The translations under genes and the position numbers were made by a program. From contig QUOL01000002.1 in NCBI GenBank assembly GCA_009761415.1, forward strand, positions 2,294,001 to 2,358,000: DNA of 64,000 bases, in the 5' to 3' direction. The stretch is from Sarcomyxa edulis. Its lineage: Eukaryota; Basidiomycota; Agaricomycetes; Agaricales; Mycenaceae. Shown here in pieces: positions 23,565-33,312 of the stretch. Under the pieces are notes generated by a model, which did not search any database, was not told the origin of the DNA, and saw only the letters and a list, made by a program, of their open reading frames with translations. Positions within the stretch are counted from its first letter, which is position 1, and each line of letters opens with the position of its first letter.

Positions 23565-24719
23565 CTACATGTAAGGTGCTAGAATGATGGCATGCTTGCG
23601 CAAATAAAGGACAAATGCCTCGCTACTCCACCGACCCATTGATTTCACTACATCAAAGGGAACACCTCTGAGAAGGTACTCCAGTGTACTCCCAATCCGA
23701 ATACCATGCCCTTTGATCGAGTCGATGCCCGCTGATGAAGCAGCAGTGGTGAGGCGACCCATGAATGCTGTCTTGGTAAGGGGGCGGAAGCTCTTACGGT
23801 ATCTATATGCGAAGAGATGACTCAATGGTGGTAGATCGTTGACGGTAAAATGATTGGTAAGCAGAAAGCGGGGGTCGGTAGAACCTTCCTGTGTAGCCCA
23901 ATACAGATCCTCACCGGTTGGAGAAGACTTCGTGCGAGGAATCTGGAATACTTTAACTTTTAGCCCATGTCGATCCTGATCATCACGAATATTTGCCCGT
24001 GTGACGTGGATGGACGAGTCGAACTTGTCCACCGAAGGAACAGTAAACTCGCCTGTCCGCGCTAAGGAATAAAAGGACGTTGTGAGACAGGCAGCAACAG
24101 CCGCGTCCAAAGGATCGGACAAATTGAGCTGAGCGAGGATCTGGGTCATGATGTCTACGGTGACTGGCGCGCGCTTTGGGCGCTTCGATGATGGAGGAGC
24201 AAGGTTTGCTGCACCCGTGAGTGCCGTTCGGATTTGGGCATCGTCCATAGCCCATGTCTGGCCGTGAAGAATGTGCCACGCCCGAATTCCGGAGATGTAG
24301 TTTTCTAGAGTCGAGCCTGCATACGAGCCAGCGCAGCTGGAAATGAACGAGATAATGAGCAAGGGACTGGCGGGACAACGTTGGTCCTCCGGAACGTTCC
24401 TCGTGTCGCAAAAGACGTGAAAAACCAGTAGGCCTGACCCATAGCAGTCTCGGGTGGCTGGTGCCCATGCGGAATTGATCACCCTAAGGATGCGGTCAAA
24501 ATCGTCGTCCGAAATCTCCATGAGTGTGCGAGATTCGGAACGTGGGTGTGCAGGGGTCCACAAACGAAGTCGTTCGCCTACTAGGCAATGAGGGCGAAGA
24601 CTGGAAGTGATGGGAGTCAAGTTGGGATGGTAGCTCCGAGGCTGACGTCGAGGCAGGGAATTTGTCGGAAGATGACCGTTAAACCTGGAGGGGCGATCAG
24701 TCATCCCAGTTTGGCCCAT
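23565..24719 (-). CDS. Tyrosine recombinase of the Ngaro-like element
   Basis: The product is a lambda-integrase-type tyrosine recombinase, thought to insert the circular cDNA without target duplication. The core is seen from about MEISDDDFDRILRVINSAW (Met codon at 24519-24521). The N-terminal SAM-like part contains APATRDCYGSGLLVFHVFC. The catalytic domain has SLARTGEF (first Arg), GHGIRIGS (His-x-x-Arg), a Trp in MGRWSS and the nucleophilic Tyr in FVLYLRKHA. An in-frame Met at 24719 gives about 384 residues and a short overlap with the RT stop codon at 24697-24699; the start at 24521 would give 318. The frame is +1 relative to RT and stays open much further upstream, so translation may use frameshifting, reinitiation or splicing. 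Confidence 0.88.
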   Translation of the reverse strand: MGQTGMTDRPSRFNGHLPTNSLPRRQPRSYHPNLTPITSSLRPHCLVGERLRLWTPAHPRSESRTLMEISDDDFDRILRVINSAWAPATRDCYGSGLLVFHVFCDTRNVPEDQRCPASPLLIISFISSCAGSYAGSTLENYISGIRAWHILHGQTWAMDDAQIRTALTGAANLAPPSSKRPKRAPVTVDIMTQILAQLNLSDPLDAAVAACLTTSFYSLARTGEFTVPSVDKFDSSIHVTRANIRDDQDRHGLKVKVFQIPRTKSSPTGEDLYWATQEGSTDPRFLLTNHFTVNDLPPLSHLFAYRYRKSFRPLTKTAFMGRLTTAASSAGIDSIKGHGIRIGSTLEYLLRGVPFDVVKSMGRWSSEAFVLYLRKHAIILAPYM

Positions 24720-27237
24720 AGGGAACTGAGTCCTGGATGCGTCTGGTGTGAAATCGTATGTTTGCTTGAGCACGTTCGTTAGAATGGTCAATGTGTTTGG
24801 CAATGGCGGCGGGGTAGCGTCCCTCTCTCCGCATTCTCTGCTCTGTAGGTGTGTATGGGAGTTGTGAGTCGATGAGAAACCTGTCAAGGTGTGACGGGAG
24901 AGAGATGGGTGGGAGTAGAAGGGACGTGGATGGAAAGATGCCTCGAGACGGTGCATCGGCTGGGTTAGACTTGCTTGCGACATATTGTGTGTGGAACGAG
25001 TGAGAGAGTTCATTGTTAGTGCAGAGAGCATGAATCCGCTTGAATACTTCGTTGACAGCGGTGTTTCGGCTGCGGCCATTCCACCACCCTTCGACAACGC
25101 CTTTGTTGTCACCGTATATGGTGAAGTGTCGCTGCTCTCTGGATAACGAGCTGAGTGAACGGACAAGAAGTTCGAAGCCAATGGCCTCTGCCCACTGAAT
25201 GTCGCGTTGACCGTCGAGGGTCTGCCATCCCGGTATAAGTCTCCAGGCGCGCCATCTACCGTGCACGATGATGGCGATACCGATTCCTGAGCTTGCGTCG
25301 GAAAAAGCCCCGACATCGTGAAGTTTAACGGGGCCTGGGATGGATCTGGAAACGGAGGGTTGCTGGAGAATGTGGGTCCACCAAGCCAGGTCATCGGGGA
25401 GTCCTTTTGGGGAGGAATGTGGAACGAACGGACTATCGTTGAATATCCCGAGCATGGCCTCCAATCTGGTGAGAAAAGCTCTACCACTCGGGATGACCAA
25501 GCAGGTGTGTAGCAGTTTGCCGTATAGTTTCTCGACCTCGTTGAGAGTGTGCGTTGCGCGTGCCTGCCACGTTTCAATGGCATTGAGGTACTTAGTCTGT
25601 TTATCGGCCCCGAGCGAGACCGTGAGCGTAGCCAGGTTCCAGTCGAAACCGATGTAAGAGGTGGAAGCAGCAAATGGGAGATCTTTGGAACGTTCCCAGG
25701 GAATTCCGAGCTCTGCGGATAAAGAGTCAATGTCGTCGAAGTTGTATGTGTAGAGAGAATCTTCGGGTGAACGAGGGGACTGTGCTGATAGGTCACGGCA
25801 CGGGAAACGGCAGTCTTCGTCAAACTCTTCCAAGGTTCCGTCTTCGAAAACCGCCCCGCCATACCACAGTCTCCCGCCATGTTGATGAACCCCTCTGTCC
25901 ATGATGTCCGTGTTCCATGTGGCCCGACGGACGTTGTACTCGTCGAGGTATCGGCTTTGAATCCGTACGAAGAAATGGTCGTCGACCCAGGCTGCCACTG
26001 GTCCGATGCCAGAATGGCGCATAAGGTCAGTACCAGCGTCACGGAGCTTACCGTATGCTCCCGCGGATGGGGATACTCCGAATGATGTTGAAGTATCCAC
26101 AGCAAATGAATCATCGCCGATTCTGGCCACAGTTGCTGGCCAGTGTGACGGGTGAGTAGGCAAGGTGCGATAAGCCTCAGCGATATCACGGGTTGCGGCC
26201 TGGGAGTTGGGAGGAAGCCGCCAGATGAGGAGGGAAACAACTGAAAAGGTTCCCCATGTGGTGGGAAAGTCATCGGTATTAATGAATGAGTTGATAGAAG
26301 GATTGGGGAATTGTAAAGAGGATTTGTATGGGAAGGAGAAGTTCTGTATGATACGGTATCTACCGGGCTTTCCAGATTTAGGGATAATGGAGAAAGGAGA
26401 AGTCTGGAAAGGTCCGAGTACTTCCTCGAGAACGGTGCGGGAGACAGGACCGATGTAGCGGCCCTTCCGAAACTCGTTGTGAATGATAGACGAAAAAGGG
26501 ATAATATGTTCGTTAATGGAATCGCGATTAGGAGGGATTTGTGTATGGTAAATTCTGGGGAGTTTAATGCAAAATCCGTGACGCAGGCCCTCGGGAACGT
26601 CGGGGTACTTTGAGAGCAGATCAGCCTTGCGGAGGTGATGCTCCCAAGCATCAGGCTTGTAGGGAGTGAGGGCCTTAGACCTTCTGAGCTCGAGGGCACG
26701 TATAAGCTCCGTGGGAGGAATGGCCGCAACCCGAGCAGAGGTGTCTGTTGTCGTGTCGGGTGCTGGAGCAACTCTGAGGTAACTGCCAATCGACGCAGAG
26801 AGGGCTGTCGTCTCGACGTAGTACGAGGTCCTTTCCCAGTCTCTTTGCCGCTGTGGCGTGCTGGCCATCCCATGTCTGGGTAGCTGTACAGAAGCGCGGA
26901 TTGTGTTGGTGACGTCCCAGGCAGACGGCGCAAGGGGAGTGGGTCTTTCCACTTGCGCCGTAGGAAAAATCCTGCGGTAGATGGTCACGGTCCGAACGTC
27001 CATTGTCTCTACTGTTTCGACGGGTATGGCGATTGTAACGCGGCGGTGAGGCGGAACGTCGATTATTGTTGTTTGAGCGCCGCTGGAATGGATTGGGCTG
27101 TCGACGTGACGCGGGCTCACTATGCCCTTGATAATTCTGAACGCGATTATGTAAGAACGGCGTGGACTAGGCATGCGGGAACGCAAATAAAGGCATGCAG
27201 GATCGCAATGACGAGGCATGCAGGAACGCAAAGGCAA
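24697..27237 (-). CDS. Reverse transcriptase / RNase H of the Ngaro-like element
   Basis: An open frame of 846 codons. The reverse transcriptase shows PFQTSPFSIIPKSGKPGRYR, ATRDIAEAYRTLP (first catalytic Asp), SFGVSPSAGAYGKL and the AAWVDDHFF box (VDD in place of YADD). The RNase H domain shows GAFSDASSGIGIA, QWAEAIGFELL, IYGDNKGVVEGWW and SKSNPADAPSRG, with the acidic residues present. The family primes and copies its RNA into cDNA in a virus-like particle. The N-terminal 60 or so residues are atypical and overlap short repeats near 27170-27240, so the true start may lie further in, for instance at MDVRTVTIYRRIF. No methyltransferase domain follows. Confidence 0.9.
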   Translation of the reverse strand: MPLRSCMPRHCDPACLYLRSRMPSPRRSYIIAFRIIKGIVSPRHVDSPIHSSGAQTTIIDVPPHRRVTIAIPVETVETMDVRTVTIYRRIFPTAQVERPTPLAPSAWDVTNTIRASVQLPRHGMASTPQRQRDWERTSYYVETTALSASIGSYLRVAPAPDTTTDTSARVAAIPPTELIRALELRRSKALTPYKPDAWEHHLRKADLLSKYPDVPEGLRHGFCIKLPRIYHTQIPPNRDSINEHIIPFSSIIHNEFRKGRYIGPVSRTVLEEVLGPFQTSPFSIIPKSGKPGRYRIIQNFSFPYKSSLQFPNPSINSFINTDDFPTTWGTFSVVSLLIWRLPPNSQAATRDIAEAYRTLPTHPSHWPATVARIGDDSFAVDTSTSFGVSPSAGAYGKLRDAGTDLMRHSGIGPVAAWVDDHFFVRIQSRYLDEYNVRRATWNTDIMDRGVHQHGGRLWYGGAVFEDGTLEEFDEDCRFPCRDLSAQSPRSPEDSLYTYNFDDIDSLSAELGIPWERSKDLPFAASTSYIGFDWNLATLTVSLGADKQTKYLNAIETWQARATHTLNEVEKLYGKLLHTCLVIPSGRAFLTRLEAMLGIFNDSPFVPHSSPKGLPDDLAWWTHILQQPSVSRSIPGPVKLHDVGAFSDASSGIGIAIIVHGRWRAWRLIPGWQTLDGQRDIQWAEAIGFELLVRSLSSLSREQRHFTIYGDNKGVVEGWWNGRSRNTAVNEVFKRIHALCTNNELSHSFHTQYVASKSNPADAPSRGIFPSTSLLLPPISLPSHLDRFLIDSQLPYTPTEQRMRREGRYPAAIAKHIDHSNERAQANIRFHTRRIQDSVPYGPNWDD

Positions 27238-27238
27238 G
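27172..27238 (-). repeat. Short tandem repeat between Gag-like and RT frames
   Basis: Three imperfect copies of a unit like AGGCATGCAGGAACGCAA (plus-strand sense) occur just upstream of the main RT body. They contribute the repetitive first residues of the RT frame. Confidence 0.7.
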
Positions 27239-27279
27239 GTGTGCGGGAGTGCCGATAATGGCGTGCGTGCAATAAACGA

Positions 27280-28266
27280 TCATGGCATATTAGTGATTGC
27301 GATGCAAGGAGAGTAGATGGGAAGATAGAAGATCTCTGTCAGCTGTTGGGTTTGTTGGAAGCACGGAAAGGGAAAACTCACGTGTGGATCCGCTGCCTGG
27401 AGTGTGCGAGACTTCCAGAATAAAGTCTCTTTCGTGTCGCGAAGGACCTTCTCGTTGATGCGCGCGAGGTTATAACCACCTCCGGGAGTGTCCATGGCCA
27501 GGTGCCAAGCTTGACGTTGCTCAGCCTGGAATACCAACAGGGCTTTCTTGCCTAGCGAGTCGTGGTTGGAACGAAATTCATGGGCTTGAAGCCGCATCCA
27601 GAACTCCCCCATCATTCGGACGCGATAGTCGGGCCACCCAGACTGCGACATGGCGGTGACGATGCGGGATGTGGCCAGAACAAAATCTTCAAAGTCGAGG
27701 TCCTCGTCATTGATGACTTGTTTGGATCCTTTGGCTTGGGAGGTAGGCATGAAGGAGGCACCACCATCGCGGCCTTGGACGACGGACATGGCGTCTACGT
27801 CGGAGGAGGTGAAGGATTTCAAGGCGTCGCGAAGGCCGGCATTGGTCCAGTACCAGAGGGGAACATAATCACCTCGTTCGAGTTGCCGCAGTGCAAACGG
27901 AGAGGGGAGAATGGCAGGTTGGTCAGGCATGGGCAAGTCTGGGATAGGGAGATACTTCGCCTTGTGCTTCTTCCTCTCGTCTCTTTGCAATTCGTCCTTT
28001 TCTCGCGCCGCAGCCTGATCTTTCCGCTCTTGTTCTTCATCAGCCACTCGTCTACGGTCGTCGGCTTCTTGCTGTAGAGTCTGTACTTGTTGATCCCATT
28101 GGGCACGCTCTCGGTCGTTGTTGGCTGTCCAGATGGCGCGAAGAGTGTCCGCAGCTCGGGCCTCAGTAAGATTGAGTACAAGGAGGGGCGCCCTGTCGTT
28201 AGCGAACTCCTGTAGGCCGTAATCGGGACATTGCATTTGGTGGGGATTGATGATTAGAGGAGGCAT
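27280..28266 (-). CDS. Gag-like ORF1 of the Ngaro-like element
   Basis: A 328-codon frame begins about 130 bp inside repeat A1. It has a long charged coiled-coil-like region (DRERAQWDQQVQTLQQ through EKDELQRDERKKHKAKY), then a globular-looking part with PLWYWTNAGLRDAL, GWPDYRVRMMGEFWMRLQ and GYNLARINEKVL. No CCHC zinc knuckle is seen. Its first position and charged helices fit a capsid-like protein that packages the element RNA. This rests on location rather than a sequence match. Confidence 0.7.
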   Translation of the reverse strand: MPPLIINPHQMQCPDYGLQEFANDRAPLLVLNLTEARAADTLRAIWTANNDRERAQWDQQVQTLQQEADDRRRVADEEQERKDQAAAREKDELQRDERKKHKAKYLPIPDLPMPDQPAILPSPFALRQLERGDYVPLWYWTNAGLRDALKSFTSSDVDAMSVVQGRDGGASFMPTSQAKGSKQVINDEDLDFEDFVLATSRIVTAMSQSGWPDYRVRMMGEFWMRLQAHEFRSNHDSLGKKALLVFQAEQRQAWHLAMDTPGGGYNLARINEKVLRDTKETLFWKSRTLQAADPHVSFPFPCFQQTQQLTEIFYLPIYSPCIAITNMP

Positions 28267-28398
28267 CGTAGTCTCGAGATTTTAGTAGTAAGCCGAGTCA
28301 CGGTAGATAGGGCAGTCCGAGAACAACGATTTTAAGTGGGGAAGCGATGAGATGTGTGATAAGAGATAGTTAAGAGTCTTTGAAACAAACAGGAAAAA

Positions 28399-28540
28399 GG
28401 AACAAAAGAGAGTGAGCCTCGTATTGACCCGAGAGCTGCGGTCGCGTTGAGGCGAAAGGAAAGAATTCTCGCCACAACGCCTGTCACGCTCATAGTCCAC
28501 CTTCTGTGACACCTCGTGCCTCACTTTTCTCAGAATACAA
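28399..28540 (-). repeat. Ngaro-like split repeat A1 (outer left end of the element)
   Basis: This 142-bp sequence starts TTGTATTCTGAG on the minus strand. It matches 23086-23227 and forms the 5' terminus of the element. Confidence 0.93.
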
Positions 28541-28662
28541 GTCACGGTGGAGAAACCTTGTCAAGCAAGGTAATTGTCAAGCAAGGTAATCTGCTATCTT
28601 CGTCCTTGTCTTTCTCGAGATGGATGGGTTGCTCATTTTTTTTTTGGGTGGTGGCGGAAAAG
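28541..28662. other. Short segment between the retroelement and zinc-finger copy B exon
   Basis: About 120 bp of enlarged-intron sequence absent from copy A. It includes a doubled GTCAAGCAAGGTAAT motif near 28559-28589 and a T-run at 28636-28645. It may be a remnant of an earlier insertion or duplication scar. Confidence 0.4.
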
Positions 28663-30146
28663 TGTTGAGTCGCCGCTGTCGGATACGCGGTCACTCCCCG
28701 CTGACGGGCATGAACGTGAGGATGAGCATGAGCATGATACTGGGTAATACTAATACTTTCCATGTAACCCTCGACTCAATCTGAACTGATGTGTTATGTT
28801 ATACCGCCAGTAACGATTCAGACGGGTCATTCGCTGAGCCTCTCCGGTCAGTCCCAGTCCCAGTCCCACTATCAACCCTTTCCTTTGATGCTAAGTGCTA
28901 AGTGATTGTATATAGTACGCGAACCGGTCGTCGCGCCGCCGAACGAGCAACCAGATCCTCGCCCTACGCCAGACCAAACAAAACACCCAGACAAGACGTA
29001 AACGTCCAGCACACCGGCCTCACAATCCTCGGTCCCGACACCAACCGTCGTCTCAAAGCCTCCCGACCCCGTAGACCCGCACTCATCTCCGAGCTAGGCA
29101 TCGACGATATACCGCGGCACTTGTACCACATCGGGCCTGAACCACCCGAGTGGGAGATGTACGCTACGCCGGGACAACAAGTTCGTGGGACGCCTTTGCA
29201 TTATACTTGTCGGTGGGTTGGGAGGATGCCGAGTGGGCAGCATGTTACTTGTGGTTATACGGCTAAGAAGGTGGGTGTTTGTGGTTGGATTTGTGCCTCC
29301 TGTGGTTTTCGTTGATGAATGGGTTTTTTTGGTAGCAACTCGTGAAGAGGCATATCCAGAATACTCATATGGAGTATAAGTGAGTGGTGTACTGTATTCC
29401 TGGTGTAGAAGCTACTTATAGGACCTACATCTCTTTGTTCAGGCCTTACATCTGTAACCTGTGTGACGATGCCTTCCCTCAGGTAGGTTGCTCTATCGAG
29501 CTCTCACAAGTCCGTACTGACAGTTCTCTTTATGCTTGCAGAAGACATCTCTTCAGAACCATATAGATGCTCAGTAAGTCTACACTCTCTTACACTTGCT
29601 CTACCAGCTAAGCGCGTTTCAACAGCCTCAACATCAAGCGTCACAAATGTGGTGAACCGGGTTGCAATGAACGCTTCAGGGATGGACCTCGCCGGCTCAG
29701 GCATCTCGTTTCCGTCCATCGTTATACTCCCAGGGACTGCAAGGCGAAACATCGGCCTTGGGAAATGTGTTCGTTGAACCAGTCCTCGGTGTACGAGTCT
29801 TTCGAGCCGTGGATGTTTTATTGAGGCCTTGAGGACGATGGCTTCACTCGCGCGCGCGTGGATGGAGGATACCCTTATGCTGTAAATGTCTTTCAAATTT
29901 GAAGCTGGGCTGGATGCCGTCGGATACACGCTAGATGGCGTTCAGGCCGTTGGGTTAGTATACATATGCATATCTGTCTCTCTTGTTAATGCGGGTTTGG
30001 TTTATTCTTTTGAATAGTCTTTTTTGTAGCTGTAGTAGTTGTTCCTTCGCTTTTCGTTCGCTGTATTCCCTCGCAATCCATTTATTTTGAGTTGTTCCGC
30101 GATAAGTTCTGACGTGAGGTACGAACGACTCACACTTATCTAAGGA
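28663..30146 (+). repeat. Duplicated unit, copy B (right part)
   Basis: Homologous to 18865-20347 through exons, introns and 3' flank. The match stops after CTTATCTAAGGA at 30146. Confidence 0.85.
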
Positions 30147-31673
30147 CTAGCAGTTACCCGTGACTACGTCACGGCAAGCAGTACAGCACAGATTCCAGAA
30201 GATTGCGAAACTTTTCGAATGAGCAGTAATATATATATTTTATATGGAGCTTGTCATTTCGGCGCACACAATAATACACCCAGTCGTGGGGATCGTAGAC
30301 GTAGGGTTTGAGTATGACGGAAATGCCCCATGAATGTCTGAGTTTGGTGTGACTACCCGTGTTCCCCACTCGTGGAGGCAAGAGCACTGTGTTCGTGGTC
30401 ACGGCAAGCACCGAAGACTCGTGCTATTCTCGAAAGATTGACGGAGTAGATGAGAGCAGCATAGCGAAGTTCCCGTGGGTTGTTGAAGACATCTATACCA
30501 TTGTCAAAACCCTGCCGTCGATCTGTTCATTTTCTTCTATCAATATATGGAGACATCACATTTGGCAGGAACACACGTACACACATAGATCCGTCTCATG
30601 ACGCAGTCTGTTGAGTGTATATGGTCATCGATATATCGGTCGTAGCTTTCTTGTTCTCGGCAATGCGGTTGGGTGTTTCGAGAGGCTGGTGCTCACAACT
30701 GATACAGTTGTGGCTTTCCCGTATCTGATAGCTGTTAGCCATAATTTCTATGCAGTTGCGTTGCCCGAATAACGAACCGTAATTTAGACCTACCTTCAAT
30801 CGGTTGGGCTCGCGAATCTACACCATCCCAAATGTGAGATCGCGGGGTGATTGAGATTCCCCTTTACTTGGATAGTGTGAGGTTTTGTATCCCAGCCCGT
30901 GCCCCAATAAATGTCCAGGATCCCTTGAACTTGAACCTGAAAGTGCGATACCAATAACCCTCGCCCATGAAGGCAAGAGCACCGTTGTGCTGATATACAT
31001 TCTGGGCAGCGAGATCCCATGTGCACTGAGAGGTTAATGAGGTGCTTGTCAGATATGTATGTCGAATACCTCAAGGTTAGCCAGTAAACTCATGATAACC
31101 GGGCAACGCGATATACGTTCCGAGAGTCCGAAGAAATGCGGAGAGTCCAGCGATGCTTCGTTGCTGGGTCAACGGCTACTTCAGATCTCACGTGTCTCGA
31201 GTTCCGAGTTCTTTCGAGTCATTACATGGTCAGGACTCAGCAGAGCGAGGTTCGAGAGATAGTTCCAGTTGTTGACGCGTCGCCAGAGTGGAATCATGTC
31301 GATATCCGTCGGGTCGCTTGTTGAACGGGCATTTGGTGACGCTGGGGCGAATTGAGATGATCAGTGAGGTCAATCTTCGAGTTCTCGCCTCTGCAAATGC
31401 CAAACATGAGTGAGTTCTCGCTCAGGCTACAGTCTCTTACTCACATGCGATTAATATACTTTGCGATATTTTTCTTTCTGGGTTACTGTAAGTTCACATC
31501 CAAAGAAGAGTGTGTGAAATGAACAAATAAGATAGCTATAAATGATCTTGAGAAAAGAGAGACAGAGAAAGAGAGTCTTAGCGAGAGACCGGATGAGCGA
31601 CTCGGATGAGCGAAAGCGTGACCGCGATCGTCAGCCAATCAGAACGACTTTTTGTCTCGGGCGTCTCGGGCAC
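30147..31673. other. Spacer between zinc-finger copies B and C, no gene recognised
   Basis: About 1.5 kb with only short unsupported frames. It contains several related short stretches around GGCAAGAGCAC (near 30377 and 30970) and CACGGCAAGCA (near 30169 and 30399), suggesting an old degenerated repeat, and a purine-rich tract near 31548-31580. Confidence 0.45.
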
Positions 31674-32000
31674 ATCCTCGGTGTACGAGTCTTTCGAGCC
31701 GTGGATGTTTTACTGAGGGCGCGCGTGTCTGGCTGGTTCTGTGGATGGAGGATACCCTTATGCTGTAAATGTCTTTCAAATTTGAAGCTGGGCTGGATGC
31801 CGTCGGATACACGCTAGATGGCGTTCAGGCCGTTGGGTTTGGTTAGTATACATATGCATATCTTGTCTCTTTCTTGTTAATGCGGGTTCGGTTTATTCTT
31901 TTGATAGTTGTTCTTTGTAGCTGTAGTAGTTGTTCCCCGCCTTCGCTTTCGTTCGCTGTATTCCCTCCAATGAATTTGTGTTCGTTGTTCGGTGAACTTG
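31674..32000 (+). pseudogene. Zinc-finger copy C: last-exon tail and 3' UTR fragment
   Basis: From TCCTCGGTGTACGAGTC through the stop codon (TTTTACTGA) and about 280 bp of 3' UTR this matches the ends of copies A and B with small indels. Everything 5' is missing. It ends just before the MIX23 gene and may contribute to its promoter. Confidence 0.8.
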
Positions 32001-32113
32001 TTCGTGGTCGCGTTTGAGTTGCCGGTACGGTAATTATGGTCCGGCGTTGGACCGGCGACTTTGCGGCGACTTTTCTAGTTCCTCCGAGCAACCTCCGAGT
32101 CCTCCTTGCCTGA

Positions 32114-33062
32114 ATGCCATCCAGACAGCCACTACTCGGAAGTCTAGCTGTACAAGCACCATCACTAACACCACAGATCGTCCGTGTCTCTCCTTCCACA
32201 TGCCACGACCTTTCCCTCTTCAAAGGTGCGTTCCCTTCGAATACACCCCTCGAGCTCGGGCAGTTCGGAGTTCGGTGGTTGATTCTATATTATATATCTT
32301 TCTTTTGGCAGAGCTCCTGAAGGAATACAGAAAACTCGATGATTCAATTACGATGCGACTGAACCGCGCGAATGCGCAGGTGCGTGATAGGGATAGAGAG
32401 GAGAAGGTTCAGGGGAATATACAAGATGAAGCGTGTGGGTTCCTTTGGAATGAGTTGGTTGGTATGTTAACGTTTGCATGCATGTTCGATCCATCGCTGT
32501 GGGGGTATTGAAGTGACCTTGATTCCCCTCCCTTTTGAAGCGAACTGGAAACGTCGAACGGAGTTGGTCCAATATTGTCAGGATACATCTATCCACTCCG
32601 TCGCTTCGACAGACCCTGACGAGTTTGTTTGTTTGTTCCAGGCGTCAACGTCGTAGACCAATCCATGGCCGAGAAACGCAACTCCATCGAACAGCTGCAC
32701 GATGACCCAGCAGCCCAACGAAAAACCCAAGCGGCGTTGTATTCCGAGGAAGTCAAGGTAAGCCTAATACTCGTTATACCCCTTCATGAAAGTCGGAATG
32801 TCATACAGCGGATTGTATGTATATGTAGCGCAATCAGGTGCACAACGAGCTTATGGTGGAGATTATTGTACGGAGACGGTCTTTGGATGGTGCGTCTCTC
32901 TCTCTGTTCGTTGCCCTTTACTGGCTTTCTGAGACTTGCGTTCGGTCACCCGTTACTGACTTGATGTTCGTGTGTGTGATAGCTTTCCAGTCACGTTGTA
33001 AATACTTTGTACCTCCATTATCAGATGTCGAGGCACGCAAGTGGTGGAATTCTGTGCACTAG
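32114..33062 (+). CDS. MIX23 / Cid2-family mitochondrial intermembrane-space protein
   Basis: Five exons starting at ATG 32114 and ending at TAG 33060-33062 give about 175 residues. The N-terminus CHDLSLFKELLKEYRKLDDSITMRLN and the C-terminus SEEVKRNQVHNELMVEIIVRRRSLDAFQSRCKYFVPP match the layout of human MIX23 (CCDC58) and fungal caffeine-induced death protein 2. Conserved Cys residues lie near both ends and in the middle (DEACGFLW). MIX23 is a twin-Cys intermembrane-space protein that aids protein import. The last exon begins after a GTGCGT intron and reads AFQSRCKYFVPPLSD. Family assignment is by motif recall; function is by homology. Confidence 0.82.
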
Positions 33063-33312
33063 TCTTCATACCAGTATCAATGTTAATGGGACTTGGGATT
33101 TACCTTCAGACTTTGAAAGAACAGTGAAGTCAAGACTCAAGTACTCAAGCTCAAGTTGGACTCGAGGATCTCAAGCTGTTCAGCCACAAAGCTTTCGCAT
33201 GCACAGGATGACGCCATAAGATAGGAGCTTTGCGTCTTACAGACCTTTGCAATCACTCCTCGAGTACTCCTCAGGCTCTTCCACTTACTCACACTCACAC
33301 ACACAAGATAAG

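Larger units (their letters stand above)
21842..28540 (-). mobile_element. Complete Ngaro-like (DIRS-order) tyrosine-recombinase retroelement with split direct repeats
   Basis: On the minus strand the order is A1 (28540-28399), Gag-like ORF, RT/RNase H ORF, tyrosine recombinase ORF, B1 (23424-23228), A2 (23227-23086) directly abutting B1, a spacer with a further ORF, and B2 (22038-21842). The A copies (142 bp) and B copies (197 bp) look identical by eye. The A1-B1A2-B2 split-repeat layout, a tyrosine recombinase in place of a DDE integrase, and no visible methyltransferase domain match the Ngaro group. No target-site duplication is apparent (left flank ...ATGGGT, right flank GTCACG...), as expected for recombinase-mediated insertion. 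All ORFs are open, so it looks young and possibly active. It sits in an intron of zinc-finger copy B, antisense to that gene. Confidence 0.92.
20452..29824 (+). pseudogene. C2H2 zinc-finger copy B: 5'-truncated and split by a retroelement within an intron
   Basis: Homology to copy A begins at 20452, within the exon encoding GRPSYEVYDSE, and keeps its GTGAGT donor at 20485. It resumes at 28663 with TGTTGAGTCGCC preceded by an AG acceptor. The intron that is about 56 bp in copy A is therefore about 8.2 kb here and contains the whole Ngaro-like element plus about 1.4 kb of other sequence. Downstream exons are intact to a stop at 29822-29824, with all three zinc fingers in frame and a few substitutions (for example RLPNG to RMPSG) and a small in-frame insertion. 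The first exons and start codon are missing, so it is probably not expressed as a full protein. A fusion transcript from upstream sequence cannot be excluded. Confidence 0.8.

Noticed and set aside
24720..26933. Long minus-strand frame upstream of the recombinase as a gene of its own
   Set aside because: It overlaps the RT/RNase H frame, which carries all catalytic motifs; its translation is Ser/Pro/Leu/Thr-rich and has no domain. Kept only as a finding about frame openness.
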